Of a stretch of DNA of 64,000 bases, positions 29,801 to 40,376 are shown piece after piece. Origin of the DNA: Ovis canadensis (Eukaryota; Chordata; Mammalia; Artiodactyla; Bovidae); NCBI RefSeq assembly GCF_042477335.2, contig NC_091255.1, forward strand, positions 35,256,501 through 35,320,500, in the 5' to 3' direction. A model generated the notes under the pieces. The model searched no databases. It was not told where the DNA came from and worked only from the letters and a program-made list of their open reading frames with translations. Positions within the stretch are counted from its first letter, which is position 1. Each line of letters begins with the position of its first letter. The translations under genes were made by a program, and so were the position numbers.

Positions 29801-32259
29801 GATGTGAGACAAAGGACTCCTAAAATTCTTATATATTACATAAAACTGTGCAAATAAGTGAACTTTGACCTTGGGTGACCCCAAGAAGACAGTTTCTCAT
29901 CTTCCCTCTTCCAAATCTTAACCTGACCCAATACAATCCAACAGGCACGCTCTTCTTTTCATGAAGACCCATCCTCTCCCCTGTTTATTTCCTCTCTCTG
30001 GTCCTCTAATCTCCTTTCCACTCATGGGTCCTGGGACCCCTCTTATTTGACTGTGTCCCAATTTTTTCTTCCATATCAGCTCCTGATTCCACACTTTCGC
30101 TACACCATGGAGATCAACGTGCTGGCCCGGAGTAATCTTGTCTCTGAATGGGGAATTTTTGATCTGGTATGGAGAGGGATGGGTAAAGAGGGAGGAGGGT
30201 ACAAGGATGAAGAAATTCACTTTCCCATTCCTCCCTGAAGCTCTGTGTCCTCTACCAAAGGCCGGCCCTGATCTGCCTCACACCTGAGTAGCTTCCTTCA
30301 TAAAGGGACCTAAGTAGGGCCACTGCGCTTGAATCTCCTGACCCTGACTGCCAGCCCCCTCAGCTGACATGTGCTTCGTGCTTAGTCACTCAGTCATGTC
30401 CTGCTCTTTGCATCCCCATGGACTGTAGCCCTCCAGGCTCCTCTGTCCATGGAATTCTCCAGGCAAGAATACTGAAGAGGGTTGCCATGCTCTTCTCCAG
30501 GGGATCTTCCCAACCCAGGGATTGAATCCAGGTCTCCCACATTGCAGGCGGATTCTATATGCTCTGAGCCACCAGGTAAGCCCTCAGCTGACGTGGCAAA
30601 CACTAATTTATCTGCTGTGGGTTGCCCTCAGGTGGTGAGCACTGGGAGTGGCGGCCACGTAGACATTCTCCAGAGAGCCACAGCTGGTCTGACGTATCGC
30701 TCCTTCTGCCCTCCTGATGACCTGGCAGACCGTGGGCTCCTGGATGTGAAGTCTTCTCTCTATGGCCAAGATGCGCTCAGGCTCTGGGGAGCCATCAGCC
30801 GGTGAGAGCCACACCACAGGGAAGACCCCGTGGGCCCCCTGGTGAGAACAAGGGGGACTGCAGATCCAGAAGGTCCTAGGCTGGCCATCTGAAACCCAGT
30901 GTCTTCTTCCCTGGGGAGCAGGTATGTAGAGAAGATGGTCAGTCTTTTCTACAAGAGTGATGGAGCTGTGAAAGATGATCCAGAACTGCAGGCCTGGTGT
31001 AGCGAGATCACTGAGACTGGACTGCAGGGGGCCCAGGACCGGGGGTAAGGCCCAGATCCCTCCCCACTGACCCTGTCAACAATCCACACCTTTTCACAAT
31101 ACTGTAAGTCACCCTAGGGGAGTTTGGGGGAAAATGGATACATGTATATGTACCACTGAATCCCTTTGCTGTTCACCTGAAACTCACAAGCTTGTTAACT
31201 GGCCATATCTCAGTGCAAAAAAAAAAAAAAGTTTAAAGCCAAAAAAAAAAAATTTAAGACACCCTACACTCAGAGCTTCCTCCAGAAATTCTAATTCTAG
31301 TCACTCCCGATTCCCCAGCCCCCTTCCTTTCTCATCTTCTCATATAGCATTCCCCATCCTTATGCAACTTGCTAAGAGCTTCCTGTAGAACCAAATACAT
31401 TTCCCTTAGTTATTTTCCCTCACCTTTTCCTACCCTTTCTCCCTAATGCCAACGTTCATCCAAGCCCATAAACATGTGAATACACACTATGTGTGTACTA
31501 GAGGCACAGCCACACACAGGAATTCTTTTCCATATCCCCAGATATCTTTCACTGCCTGAGATCAACTGTCTCCTGTCCTGGTCTCAAAGCCTCAAACTCT
31601 TACCCCACACAGGTTCCCCATCTCCTTAGAGTCCCGAGCTCAGCTCTGCCACTTCATCACCATGTGCATCTTCACGTGCACTGGTCAGCACGCTTCCACC
31701 CACCACGGCCAGGTAACCTGTTGTGATCCTCGGCCCCTGGGACTCCCGGGAGGTAGAAGATAGGGGACCAAACGCCTGGGTCATCAGCCTGGGTTTCTGA
31801 GAGGCTCTCCCACCTGCAGCTGGACTGGTACTCCTGGATCCCGAATGGTCCATGCACCATGCGGAAGCCTCCGCCCATCTCCAAGGACGTGACAGAGAAG
31901 GATATAGTAGACGCACTGCCTGGTCTGCACCAGGCCCGAACACAGAAGACCTTCATAAAATTCCTTGGCCGACGCCAGCCTGTCATGGTTAGAGATGGAT
32001 GCCTACACCCTAGGGGAGAAGGAGCAGTGTTCTTGGCTGCGGGGTCCACGGGCTGAGCCTTTTTGTTCTCCCCTGTCAGGTGGCCTTGGGGCAGCACAAA
32101 GAAAACTATTTCTCTGACCCTGGGCCTCAAGCTGTGCTGAAGCAATTCCAGGAGGAGTTGGCTGCCCTGGACAAGGAGATTGAGGTCCGGAATGCAGGCC
32201 TGGACCTGCCCTATGAGTATCTTCGACCCAGCATGGTAGAGAACAGTGTGACCATCTGA
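23881..32259 (+). CDS. ALOX12E: Complete 14-exon epidermal-type 12-lipoxygenase
   Basis: This non-heme iron dioxygenase is predicted to oxygenate arachidonate. Coding exons are 23881-24015, 24396-24597, 24784-24865, 24950-25072, 25582-25685, 25828-25988, 26806-26949, 27045-27254, 30080-30166, 30632-30801, 30922-31044, 31613-31712, 31820-31987 and 32080-32259. They give 662 residues without a break. Residues 1 to about 112 form the PLAT/C2-like membrane-binding domain ([13 protein letters not shown] start) and the rest is the catalytic domain. Iron ligands are His360, His365, His540, His544 and C-terminal Ile662. Phe352, Val417 and Val418 line the substrate pocket, a pattern pointing to 12-lipoxygenation. 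Residue 592 is Phe rather than Ile. Exon sizes match ALOX15, except that exons 11 and 12 are 123/100 instead of 122/101. The N-terminus and position next to ALOX15 favour ALOX12E, an active gene in mouse and a pseudogene in human. A diverged ALOX12-like paralogue is the alternative. Confidence 0.9.
25087..25494 (-). mobile_element. BovB 3' fragment in intron 4, adjoining the exon 4 splice donor
   Basis: This is a reverse-orientation BovB 3' end of about 410 bases, decayed in frame. The 12-bp duplication GAGTGCCAGGTT lies at 25075-25086 and 25495-25506. The left copy starts at the third base of the intron, so the donor GTGAGT at 25073-25078 overlaps the duplicated target. Confidence 0.92.
26122..26322 (-). 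repeat. MER5A-type hAT-Charlie nonautonomous DNA transposon, intron 6
   Basis: It starts CAGGGTTTCTCAACTTTGGC and ends GGTTGAGACCCACTG, with the internal CTGTCCTGTGCATTGTAGAA and ATTGCCAAATATCTTCTAGG blocks of MER5A in reverse. This is an old, pre-ruminant insertion. The remainder of intron 6 (25989-26805) holds nothing else I recognise. Confidence 0.85.
27260..27477 (-). repeat. Bov-tA SINE at the start of intron 8
   Basis: This reverse-oriented Bov-tA begins only about five bases after the exon 8 donor (GTATTT at 27255). It ends at CTGGCGCCACC. No convincing target duplication is visible. Confidence 0.85.
27895..28030 (+). repeat. tRNA-Glu-derived SINE, intron 8
   Basis: It runs from GGGAGTTCCCTGGTGGCCTA to the GTGGTGTGGCC end and a long A-rich tail. 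The flanking intron segments 27478-27894 and 28031-28759 hold only decayed, unassigned sequence. Confidence 0.85.
28760..29345 (+). mobile_element. L1 3' end, intron 8
   Basis: It contains L1 3' landmarks from GGTGTCCATTGGCAGATGAA through GAAGTAAGTCAGAAAGAGAA to an A-rich CAAACAACAAAAAAA tail. It is followed directly by a second, older L1 terminus. Confidence 0.85.
29346..29545 (+). repeat. Older L1 3' terminus, intron 8
   Basis: The CTACTGTATAGCACAGGGAA block is followed by GTTGTACACCTGAAACTAAT and an A-rich end. It is the target into or beside which the younger L1 fragment landed. From 29546 to 30079 the intron holds no further recognisable element. Confidence 0.8.
30372..30580 (-). repeat. 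Bov-tA SINE, intron 9
   Basis: This is a reverse-oriented Bov-tA with a CCCTCAGCTGACRTG duplication (one difference) at 30357-30371 and 30581-30595. Confidence 0.9.
31105..31255 (+). repeat. L1 3' remnant with two A-rich runs, intron 11
   Basis: A degraded L1 end (ATGTATATGTACCACTGAAT, then TTCACCTGAAACTCACAAGC) is followed by two A runs. Confidence 0.65.
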
Positions 32260-32566
32260 TGCCTTGCACACATCATTCCCAAACTCTGCCCTCCCTAAGT
32301 ACCCTTTGAATACCCCACCCTCCTTGGCCACAGCCTCTGGTGAACAGATTGTCCCCTAAGCTGTGTGGTCAGTGCTCAGGGATGCTACATCACCCAACTC
32401 TAGGGAATACATAATGAAGGGTTCCCACTGAATTTTGGAGCCCATCCCTACCCACAGCTGCCCTACCTTAATGTCCACCTAGCCCTACACTTCTTTGTCC
32501 TTTGTCCCTGTCTCCTCTTTCTCAAAGAATCTAGTTTGTATATAAATGAAATGAAAAGACATATAA

Positions 32567-32597
32567 AATAAATGAAAAGATCTAATTGAATAATAAA
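32567..32597 (+). promoter_or_regulatory. ALOX12E polyadenylation signals (two AATAAA)
   Basis: AATAAA occurs at 32567-32572 and 32592-32597, about 310 and 335 bases after the stop codon. No other strong signal lies closer, so the 3'UTR is probably about 350 bases long. Confidence 0.55.
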
Positions 32598-32619
32598 GTT
32601 GGTTATGCATGGTGAAGGA

Positions 32620-33284
32620 AAGAGGTGGGAAAAAAGATCTTTGTTTCCTGTTCTCTCATTCAGATTTCAAGGAAGGAAAATAAAGATGCTTTCCTGGAAC
32701 AAAAATTTCTTCCTGTAATAAATACATCCTTCAAGGGCTTTCTTAAACCTTTTAAACCTAAATTAGGGAAGTTCTGATTGATTGCCCAAAGCATTGAATA
32801 CCAGCAAAGCTGTATAGGAAACTGTATAAATCAGGGTTGAGAGCAGCGTGGAAGAAAGGAGAAGGCAAGGAGGGCCTATTGGTAGAACTGAGAAATCACC
32901 AGGGAAAATATACATGTGAAATGTCAAGGGGTTACCCTGAATGACTAGGTCTGTACCTTTGACATGGGCCAGTGAAATACTTAGGGACATGTAGGATTTA
33001 GAATAGAATCCATCTGAATTCTCCTTCTAGTTGTAGGAAAACACATTTTTAAAAAACAGTCCTTAAAAACAGGAGTTGCACACTCTGGAAGATTCTTCTT
33101 GTTCTTTTCCACCTGCATCTGTACAGAGACACATGTGGGAAAGAACAAAAAAATCTTCAGCATGAAGAGGACTCTCACCAGAAACATACTCCTAGGGAGC
33201 AGATCAAAATTATACTTCCAATGTGAGTTTAGGAAAAAACCTCATGATTTAATCACAACTGTGAAGGAATATCAAAAAGAAGGG
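32620..33284. other. Intergenic, unassigned
   Basis: Nothing is recognised after the ALOX12E 3'UTR and before the next L1. Confidence 0.35.
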
Positions 33285-33289
33285 GTAAG

Positions 33290-34480
33290 AAGGGAACTAG
33301 CAGAATTATTAGAGAAATGGAAATTGAAACTACAATGAGGTACCACCTCACACTGGTCAGAGTGGCCATCATTAAAAACTCTACAAAAAACAAATGCTGG
33401 AGAGGGTGTGAAGAAAAGGGAACTCTCCTATACTGTTAGTGGAACGTAAGTTGATGCAGCCACCATGGAGAAAGTATGGAGGTTCCTCAGAAAACTAAAA
33501 ACAGAATCATCACTTGATCCAGCAATCCCACTCCTCAGCGTATATCCAGGCAAAACCCTAATTCAGAAAAGTACACTGCACTGTTCACAATAGCCAAGAC
33601 ATGGAGACAACCTAAGAGTCCATTAACAGATGAACGGATAAAGACGTGGCACACACATACAAGGGGATACTACTCAGCCATGAAGAGTAAATAACGCCAT
33701 TTTCAGCAACATAGATGGAACTAGAGACTATCATACTAAGTGAAGTAAGTCAGAAAGAGAAAGACAAATGTCATATGATATCACTTATATGTGGAATCTA
33801 AAATACAACACGAATTAACCCACTGATGAGACTTAAGAAACAGACTCACGGACACAGAGAACAGATTGCTACTTGCCGAGGGGAGGGTTTTGGGGAAGGG
33901 ATGTAGCGGGAGGCTGGGGTTAGCAAATGTTAGCTATTATATATAAAATGGATAAACAACAGGGTCCTACTGTACAGCATGGGGAACTATATTCAATATC
34001 CTATGATAAACAATAACGGAAAAGCTTATTAAAAAAGAAGGTATATATGGACTTCCATGGTGGCTCAGTGGTAAAGAATCCACTTGCCAATGCGGGAGAC
34101 ACAGGGTGGGTCTCTGGTCCAGGAAGAACCCACACATTGTGGAGCAACTCAGTCCATGCACCGCAACTACTGAGCCCGTGCTCTAGAGCCCGGCCCACGC
34201 GCTGCAGCTACGGAAGCCGGCATGCCCTAGAACCAGAGCTCTGCAGCAAGAGAAGTCACCACAATTAGAAGCTTGCGCACCACAACCAGAGAGTAGCCCC
34301 CGTTCACCACAACGAGAGAAAAGCCCGAGTGCAGCAACGAAGATCCAGCACAGCCGAAAATAAATAGACACATATTCATTGTTAAAAAACAATACATATA
34401 TAAAACTGAATCACTTTGCTATACAGCAGAAATTATTACAATATTGTAAATCAACTATACTTCAATAAAGAAAGTCAATG
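33290..34480 (+). mobile_element. L1 ORF2 end and 3'UTR, split by a SINE
   Basis: The L1 end runs from TTAGAGAAATGGAAATTGAA to the terminal AATCAACTATACTTCAATAA. A tRNA-type SINE at 34050-34368 interrupts it. Frames are broken. Confidence 0.85.
34050..34368 (+). repeat. Long tRNA-Glu-derived SINE nested in L1
   Basis: It starts GACTTCCATGGTGGCTCAGT, has the extended body with the TAGAGCCCGGCCCACGC segment, and ends CAGCCGAAAATAAATA. Confidence 0.85.
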
Positions 34481-35134
34481 GAATATGAAAAAAAGAGTTA
34501 ATTAACAGAACACAGGATGAGGGAAGATCAGGAGCACAAAAAAGAAAATAAAAATATTTAAGAAATATATATATATGTAAAGAAGGGAACTAGCAGAATT
34601 CTGGGAAGAAACACAAGGCGAAAGAAAAAAACATGGAAGAAATATAAGATAAAATTAGGAAGAGCAAAACAGAGACTAGACATACAAAGCACAGTAGAAA
34701 GGTTAGAAATTTAAAAGCTAATAAAACAAAATGCAAACCAAAATAAAGATGAACGGTTTAGAGGGAAAATACACAACGGGTATGAATGACTGAGAGTGAA
34801 GGACAGATTAATTGCAATTCCTAAAAAAGAAGCAATGAGATAGAACAATGGAATAGAATACATATGTTAAAATGTATATAATGGAAGAAATCTCTCTTGA
34901 AATAAAAATCTACATATTGAATGGAAAAATCAAGTACCAGTGAAAACGGACCTAGAATTGTCAACTCAGAGGTATATCCCTAAAGTTACTGGATTTTAAA
35001 GATGAGTAAACAGTCCTGTAGGCAGAAGGGCAAAAAGAGCAAGTCACAGTAGTCAATGCCAAACAGCATCGGGTCCATCCCTTCAAAATATTCAAGGAAA
35101 AAGCTAGCCAAGGATTTTCGTGTCTTTTTTCTTT
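34481..35134. other. A-rich unassigned sequence
   Basis: The segment looks like decayed L1 internal sequence but has no diagnostic motif. No gene is seen. Confidence 0.3.
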
Positions 35135-35475
35135 CTCTCTCTCTCTTTTTTTATTGTGTTAAAATACACATAATATAAAATTTGCCACCTTAACCATTTT
35201 AAAGTATAGCAGTTCAGTGGCATTAAATATACTCACACTGTTGTGTAGACCTCACCATCATCCACTGCTAACTTCATCTTATAAAACTGAAACTCTATAG
35301 CCATTAAACAATAATTCTATATCCTACCCTTCCCCCAGACCCTGGAAACCACCATTATACTTTCTGTCTACATGATTTTGACTCTTCTAAGTATTTTATA
35401 TAAGTGAAATTATATGGTATCTATATTTCTGTGGCTTTGCATGAACCCTGACTTCTCCATTTATTCATCTTGAAA
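35135..35475 (-). repeat. Old L1M-type fragment, antisense
   Basis: Antisense L1M blocks are visible: TTTGCCACCTTAACCATTTT, then CCAGACCCTGGAAACCACCA. Confidence 0.7.
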
Positions 35476-35477
35476 CT

Positions 35478-35765
35478 GATTTCTGGTGGTCCAGGGGTGA
35501 ATAATCTGCCTGCCAGTGCAGGGGACACAGGTTTGATCCCTACTCCAGGAAGGTTCCACATGCCATGGGACAACTAAGCCCGTACATCATGACTACTGAA
35601 GCCCACATGCCCAGAGTTCAAGCTCCACAACAAGAGAAGCCACTGCAATGAGAGGCCCGTGCACTGCAAGGAAGAGTAGTCCCCCTTGCCACAGCTAGAG
35701 AAAGCCCACCCGCAGCAATAAAGACTCAGTGCTACCAAAAATTAACTAATTAATTAAAATAAAAT
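35478..35765 (+). repeat. Long tRNA-Glu-derived SINE
   Basis: The head GATTTCTGGTGGTCCAGGGG, the internal CAGGTTTGATCCCTACTCC and the extended body precede an A-rich end. Confidence 0.75.
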
Positions 35766-35769
35766 TTTA

Positions 35770-36955
35770 AGATATGGTGTGAAATAATGGTCCAATTCCA
35801 TTTTTTTCTCACCTGGATAATTAGTTATCCCAGCACTGTTTGCTGAGAAGTCCATCTTTCTCAACTAGGTTATAATGCTGACATAAATTAAGTTGCCATG
35901 TATGAATGGGACTATTTCTGGCTGTTTTATTTCCTTTATCAGTTTGTCTTTCTCTGTTCCATACTAACAGAATTACTACATTTTTATGATGAACATAGCC
36001 TATTATTTGAAAATACATATTCATTTAATTTGTCCTTAAGGGTGCTTTCACTTTTCTTCAACTTCTGGCCTTCCGTATAAATATTAGATTCTGTTTGTGA
36101 AGTTCCATAAAGAAAACCTGTTGTGATTTTGTTGCTGCTGTTGCTCTGGGTCCTATGTTGCTGTGCACAGGCTTTCTCTAATTGAGGTGAGCAGGAGCTA
36201 CTCTCAAGTTGCGTGTACAGGCTTCTCACTGCAGCGGCTTCTCTTGTTTCAGAACATGGGCTCTAAAGCTTTCAGGCTTCAGTAGTTGTGGCACTCAGGC
36301 TTAGTTACCCCTCAGCAAGGGGGATCTTCCCGAACCAGGAAATGTTCACTGCATTGGCAGGCAGATTCTTATCCATTGGATCACCAGGAAAGCCCAAACC
36401 TGCTGTGATTTTGACTGGCATTGTCTACATGACTTTTTAAGTCTTAAGCTAACTTTGTACATTTGATATGTATCTAACCCAGTCATTTTTTATATTGCTG
36501 AATTCAATTTGTTAACATTTTGCCATTTTTACCTCTATGTTATTGAGAGAAAGGTCTATAATTTTCTTTTCTTAAGCAATCCTTCTCTGATTTTTATCAA
36601 GGTTTTAACTGCCCAGTAGAGTTATTTGGGTAGGGTTTCTCTTTTTGTTGTTGTTGCTATTTTTGGAAACATCTTATCTAAGACTGGGATTATCTTTTCC
36701 TAGAATATTTTACACAACTCTAAAACTTCTAGGTCTGTTTGAGTGTGTGTATGTGTGTGATTTTTGTTGCTGTTGTTTTGTTTGCTCATTTGTTTTGGTA
36801 GGAAGGTTTTTAACTATATGATAAAATTCTTTAATAGTTTAAAATATATTTAGGTTTTCTATTCTCGAGGAAGATTTAGTTCTACTTTGGGAACTTTCAA
36901 CACTTCATCAAATTTATTATCATTTTGTATTTACAATATTGTTTTATTTACCAAT
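35770..36955 (-). mobile_element. L1 internal sequence, antisense, split by a SINE
   Basis: T-rich antisense L1 ORF2-like sequence lies on both sides of a reverse tRNA-type SINE at 36115-36398, which ends TCACCAGGAAAGCCC. No open frame remains. Confidence 0.6.
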
Positions 36956-36964
36956 TACCCTCAG

Positions 36965-37055
36965 CAGCAAAGGACACAAGACCAGAAATGAGAGCGTAGA
37001 CCTTCCCTATGAATACCTAAAACCCAGCTGCATAGAGAACAGCATCAGTACATTA
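36965..37055 (+). pseudogene. Fossil of a lipoxygenase terminal exon (ALOX12-like C-terminus)
   Basis: Reading in one frame gives residues that end in the lipoxygenase C-terminal signature: VDLPYEYLKPSCIENS, preceded by an RNE-like segment. It corresponds to the last 25 or so residues of exon 14. The KPSCIENS form is characteristic of platelet-type ALOX12 rather than the RPS(L/M)VENS of the two lipoxygenases here. The normal terminal Ile and stop are lost through a small insertion or substitution, and no other lipoxygenase exon is recognisable nearby. L1 sequence flanks it on both sides. Confidence 0.75.
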
Positions 37056-37079
37056 GCCCCAATCTATTCCCTTTTCAAA

Positions 37080-37850
37080 GACCTCAGACTACCATGATAG
37101 TTAGAAAAAGGAGAAGAAAAAATCCATAAAATATCAGGGAACTGAAACAGTGAATTAAAAAATTTAAGATAATACATTAGGAATAAAGATACAGTTGATA
37201 GGATCAATAAAGTAAAAAACTGACTCCTTGAGAAGACCGACAAAACTGACAATCTTCTGTCAAGCCCGGTCAAACATAAAAAGGATGAAAGTGTAAATAA
37301 ATAAGTGAAAAGAATCATATTAACAGCGCTAAACCTGTTCTTCTTATTACAATTGACATAAACAGAGATAAACGACATGGAATATCAGTCTCCGATCTGG
37401 AGATAAAGATGAGGAGGGGTTTAGGGGGTGGGAAAGGAGAGGGGGGCCTTGCTAAGAGAGCATGAATTTCTGGGACTCTCACTTAAAACTCTGATACACA
37501 CTATTCACAACAGCTCAGTGGTAAAAGAATCTGCCTGCCAATACAGGAGATGCAGGAGACTCTGGTTCGATCCCTAAGTTGGGAAGATTCCCTGGAGTAG
37601 GAAATGGCAACCTACTTCAGTATTCTTGCCTGGAAAATTCCATGAACAGAGGAGTTTGGTAGGTTGCAGTTCATGGGGTCACAAAAGAGTCAGATATGAC
37701 CAGGCGACTGGGCATAGCACAGCACATTTACAATAGCCAAGGCAAGGAAGCAACCCAAGTGCCCATTAACATATGGTTGGATTAAGAAATATCATATATA
37801 TACATTTTTTTTTCTTCCTAATATACTCAGCTGTAAGAAAAAAAGAATGG
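37080..37850 (+). mobile_element. L1 fragments split by Bov-tA
   Basis: L1 ORF2-like sequence occurs at 37080-37500 and a short L1 3' segment at 37715-37850. The Bov-tA at 37503-37712 lies between them. Confidence 0.6.
37503..37712 (+). repeat. Bov-tA SINE
   Basis: It has a complete head (CAGCTCAGTGGTAAAAGAAT) and BovB-like tail. It ends near AGTCAGATATGACCAGGCGA. Confidence 0.88.
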
Positions 37851-37851
37851 G

Positions 37852-38060
37852 GCCTCCCTGGCAGTTTAGTGGTTAAGAATCTGCCTTCCAATGCAGGGGA
37901 CATGGGTTTGATTCCTGGTCAGGGAAATAAGATCCTATATGCCATGGAACAACTAAGCCCGTGAGCTGCAGCTACTGAGCTCACATGCTTTAGAGCCTGT
38001 GAGCCACAGCTAGAGAGTCTGTGTGCCACAACAAAACAACAAAAACAACATAATACAGTG
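37852..38060 (+). repeat. tRNA-Glu-derived SINE
   Basis: It begins GGCCTCCCTGGCAGTTTAGT and ends in an ACAACAAAAACAACA tail. Confidence 0.8.
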
Positions 38061-38514
38061 AATAAGGTAGAAACAGACATATATGGCCCATTAAAAACCA
38101 CCCACTGCTGCCAACCTTTCAACAACTCAGTCACCATCTCACCCAGCAGGAGGTGGAGTTTGAGCTTAGGACTTGCCTTATCAGAAGGATTATAAAAGAC
38201 AGTCTCAGAAATAAACTCTCAGAATTTTTTCACTGGTCATAAGCTTTTCTGGAGAAACTCTGTGAGGTAAAGATTGAAAGAACTTGAAGACTGAGTTTCA
38301 GAAGAGGAGTGAATGAAGGAGGTTAAAGGACTGAGTCTGGGTTTATGAGTATGGGCACGACTGGGCTGGAGAGAAGAAAAATTGAGTTAGATGAACAATG
38401 GACATTTATGTGAAGAAATTAAGCAGACGATTGGACCAGGATTACTGAGACCCAAATTAAACTATCAAGACTGAATGCGGGTAGGCCAAGGACTCACGCC
38501 AGTCTTCAAATCAT
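38061..38514. other. Unassigned sequence
   Basis: No gene or repeat family is recognised. Confidence 0.3.
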
Positions 38515-38698
38515 TTCACCATAATAAACAAGGTCCTCCAGTACAGCACAGAAAACTGTATTCAGTATCAATGATAAACCATAATGAAAAATAATATGCT
38601 AAAAATGAATGTACATATATATATATATACTGAATCACTTTGCTGTACAGTAGAAATTAACACAATACTGTAAATCAACTATACTTTAAAAAAAAAAA
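38515..38698 (+). repeat. L1 3' end with A tail
   Basis: The L1 terminus includes an (AT)n microsatellite, GCTGTACAGTAGAAATTAAC and AATCAACTATACTTTAAAAA. Confidence 0.85.
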
Positions 38699-40073
38699 GC
38701 CCACTATAATCTTCCAGGAGGAACTGGTACAATCACTCTTATTTTACTGACAGAATCTGCCAGGCATCATTGGACATAAGAGGCTCTAAATCTTTGTTAA
38801 TGTTGATTTCTGTATGAACTTCACACCCCTAATTTTCCCACCAATCGTCTTTCTCCCCTCCTTTCATACCAGGCTCAAAACAGCTTCAGGAATCCTGGTC
38901 ACATCCCTTTGATGTGACCTTGATCAGTTCTTGTCTCTTAATCCAACTGTACTCATGCAGGGCAGTACTGTTGCACCAATTCCAGGTGGGCACTCACACT
39001 GGATTCTCCGTGAACGGTTCACACTGCCGTATGTAACATGGTGGCCACCTGTAAACAGTAAGAGAAAGGGTCAAGGGTTGTAATGCTAAGTGTTCTCTTT
39101 GAGCTAGAAGCTCTAGACGAGAGGTCACCATTTTGTCTCCTCTCTACAAAGGCCCAACAGCAGCTCCTGTTATTCCACTGCTGCCCCCTAGAGGGCTCTC
39201 TATTTAAACCGTGAACAATAAACTGAAGAATTAAAACGTGTGGTTCTAGAGTGTCTCATCTTCAGACCAGGTGGGTTCTATTTTTCACTGTGTGGACTGG
39301 CTGAAATCGAAGCAACAATTCCGATTACTTAAAAAGAGGACCGCTGACACTTAACTGAATAGAATGTTACAGCATAAACACCAGACATGGCAAAATGAGG
39401 AAGCTCCAGCAGCAGGCTCTATAAATTATTAGGGATTCCTAGAGCACTCCCTCTTCTCTATCTCTGCTACAGTTACTGTGGGTTGGTTTTTGTTTTTGCT
39501 TTTGTTTTAAACCTATATTGTATAAGTAATGTTTCTTTCATTCCTTCCTAATATGGCTTATTTTTATTCTCTCAAAAAAATTAAGCTCGTTTGAGATTTG
39601 CTTATTTTATTGGTTTTATTTTTAAATGTTTTATGTGTATTCTTGTTTCTCCATTTCCTACATTATCAATTTGTGTTATTTGCTTCCTCCTATTCTCTTC
39701 ATGTTTAAAGCCCTCTAATAATCTAAGATAAAAACTAGGTGTGTAGGTACATGAAAACTCTCAGTACAATCTTCATAATTTTCCTGTAACTCTAAAACTA
39801 ATCTTAAAGTTTATTTTAAAGATTAAAAGATTGGCAAGGGTATACAACAAACTATTTAAAACAGAAGTCATGATCTTAATAACAGACAAGGTAGAATATG
39901 AGCCAAGAAAGCAAGGTTCCTTTAGAAAGCTAAAGGGTACAACTGGCAATGAAAATATAATAATTACGAATACTGATTTACAAAATAACATAAAAGTAAC
40001 CTTCATACAGCAGAAATTACAAGATAAGCAAGGAAAAAGAAACAAAAACATGCTAATAAAAAGGAGGCTTTAG
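38699..40073. other. Unassigned intergenic sequence
   Basis: No gene is recognised. A TATTTAAA and AATAAA pair at about 39201-39222 gave a passing LTR impression that did not hold up. The later half is A/T-rich. Confidence 0.3.
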
Positions 40074-40240
40074 GGACTTTCCTGGTGGTCCAGTGGCTAA
40101 GATGCCATGTTCCCAGTGGAGGGAGGGGCCTGGACTGGATCCCTGGTCAGGGAACTAGGTCACATATGCTGCAACTAAAAGATCCTGTGTGCCGCAACTA
40201 AAACCCAGCAGTCAAACAAATAAATACATTATTTTTTTTT
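40074..40240 (+). repeat. tRNA-Glu-derived SINE
   Basis: It begins GGGACTTTCCTGGTGGTCCA and ends with TAAAACCCAGCAGTCAAACA and a T-interrupted A-rich tail. Confidence 0.8.
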
Positions 40241-40342
40241 AAGAGGCTTTCATTTACTTGTGTTGTCCAATTCAAAACAAGTTATAATTTTTTTAAAAGC
40301 TAAAAACAGAGTGGCCCTAAACAATGTAATTAACATAGTAGA

Positions 40343-40345
<3 letters not shown>

Positions 40346-40376
<31 letters not shown>

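Noticed and set aside
31672-32331. 219-codon minus-strand open frame
   Set aside because: It is the mirror of ALOX12E exons 12-14 and does not resemble any family.
32260-36960. Search for more lipoxygenase exons near the 37-kb fossil
   Set aside because: The interval is accounted for by L1 and SINE sequence or is unassigned. No other lipoxygenase motif was found.
38985-39310. Possible solo LTR with TATTTAAA and AATAAA
   Set aside because: The two motifs are only about 15 bases apart, too close for an R region, and no TG...CA termini, primer-binding site or flanking duplication could be defined.
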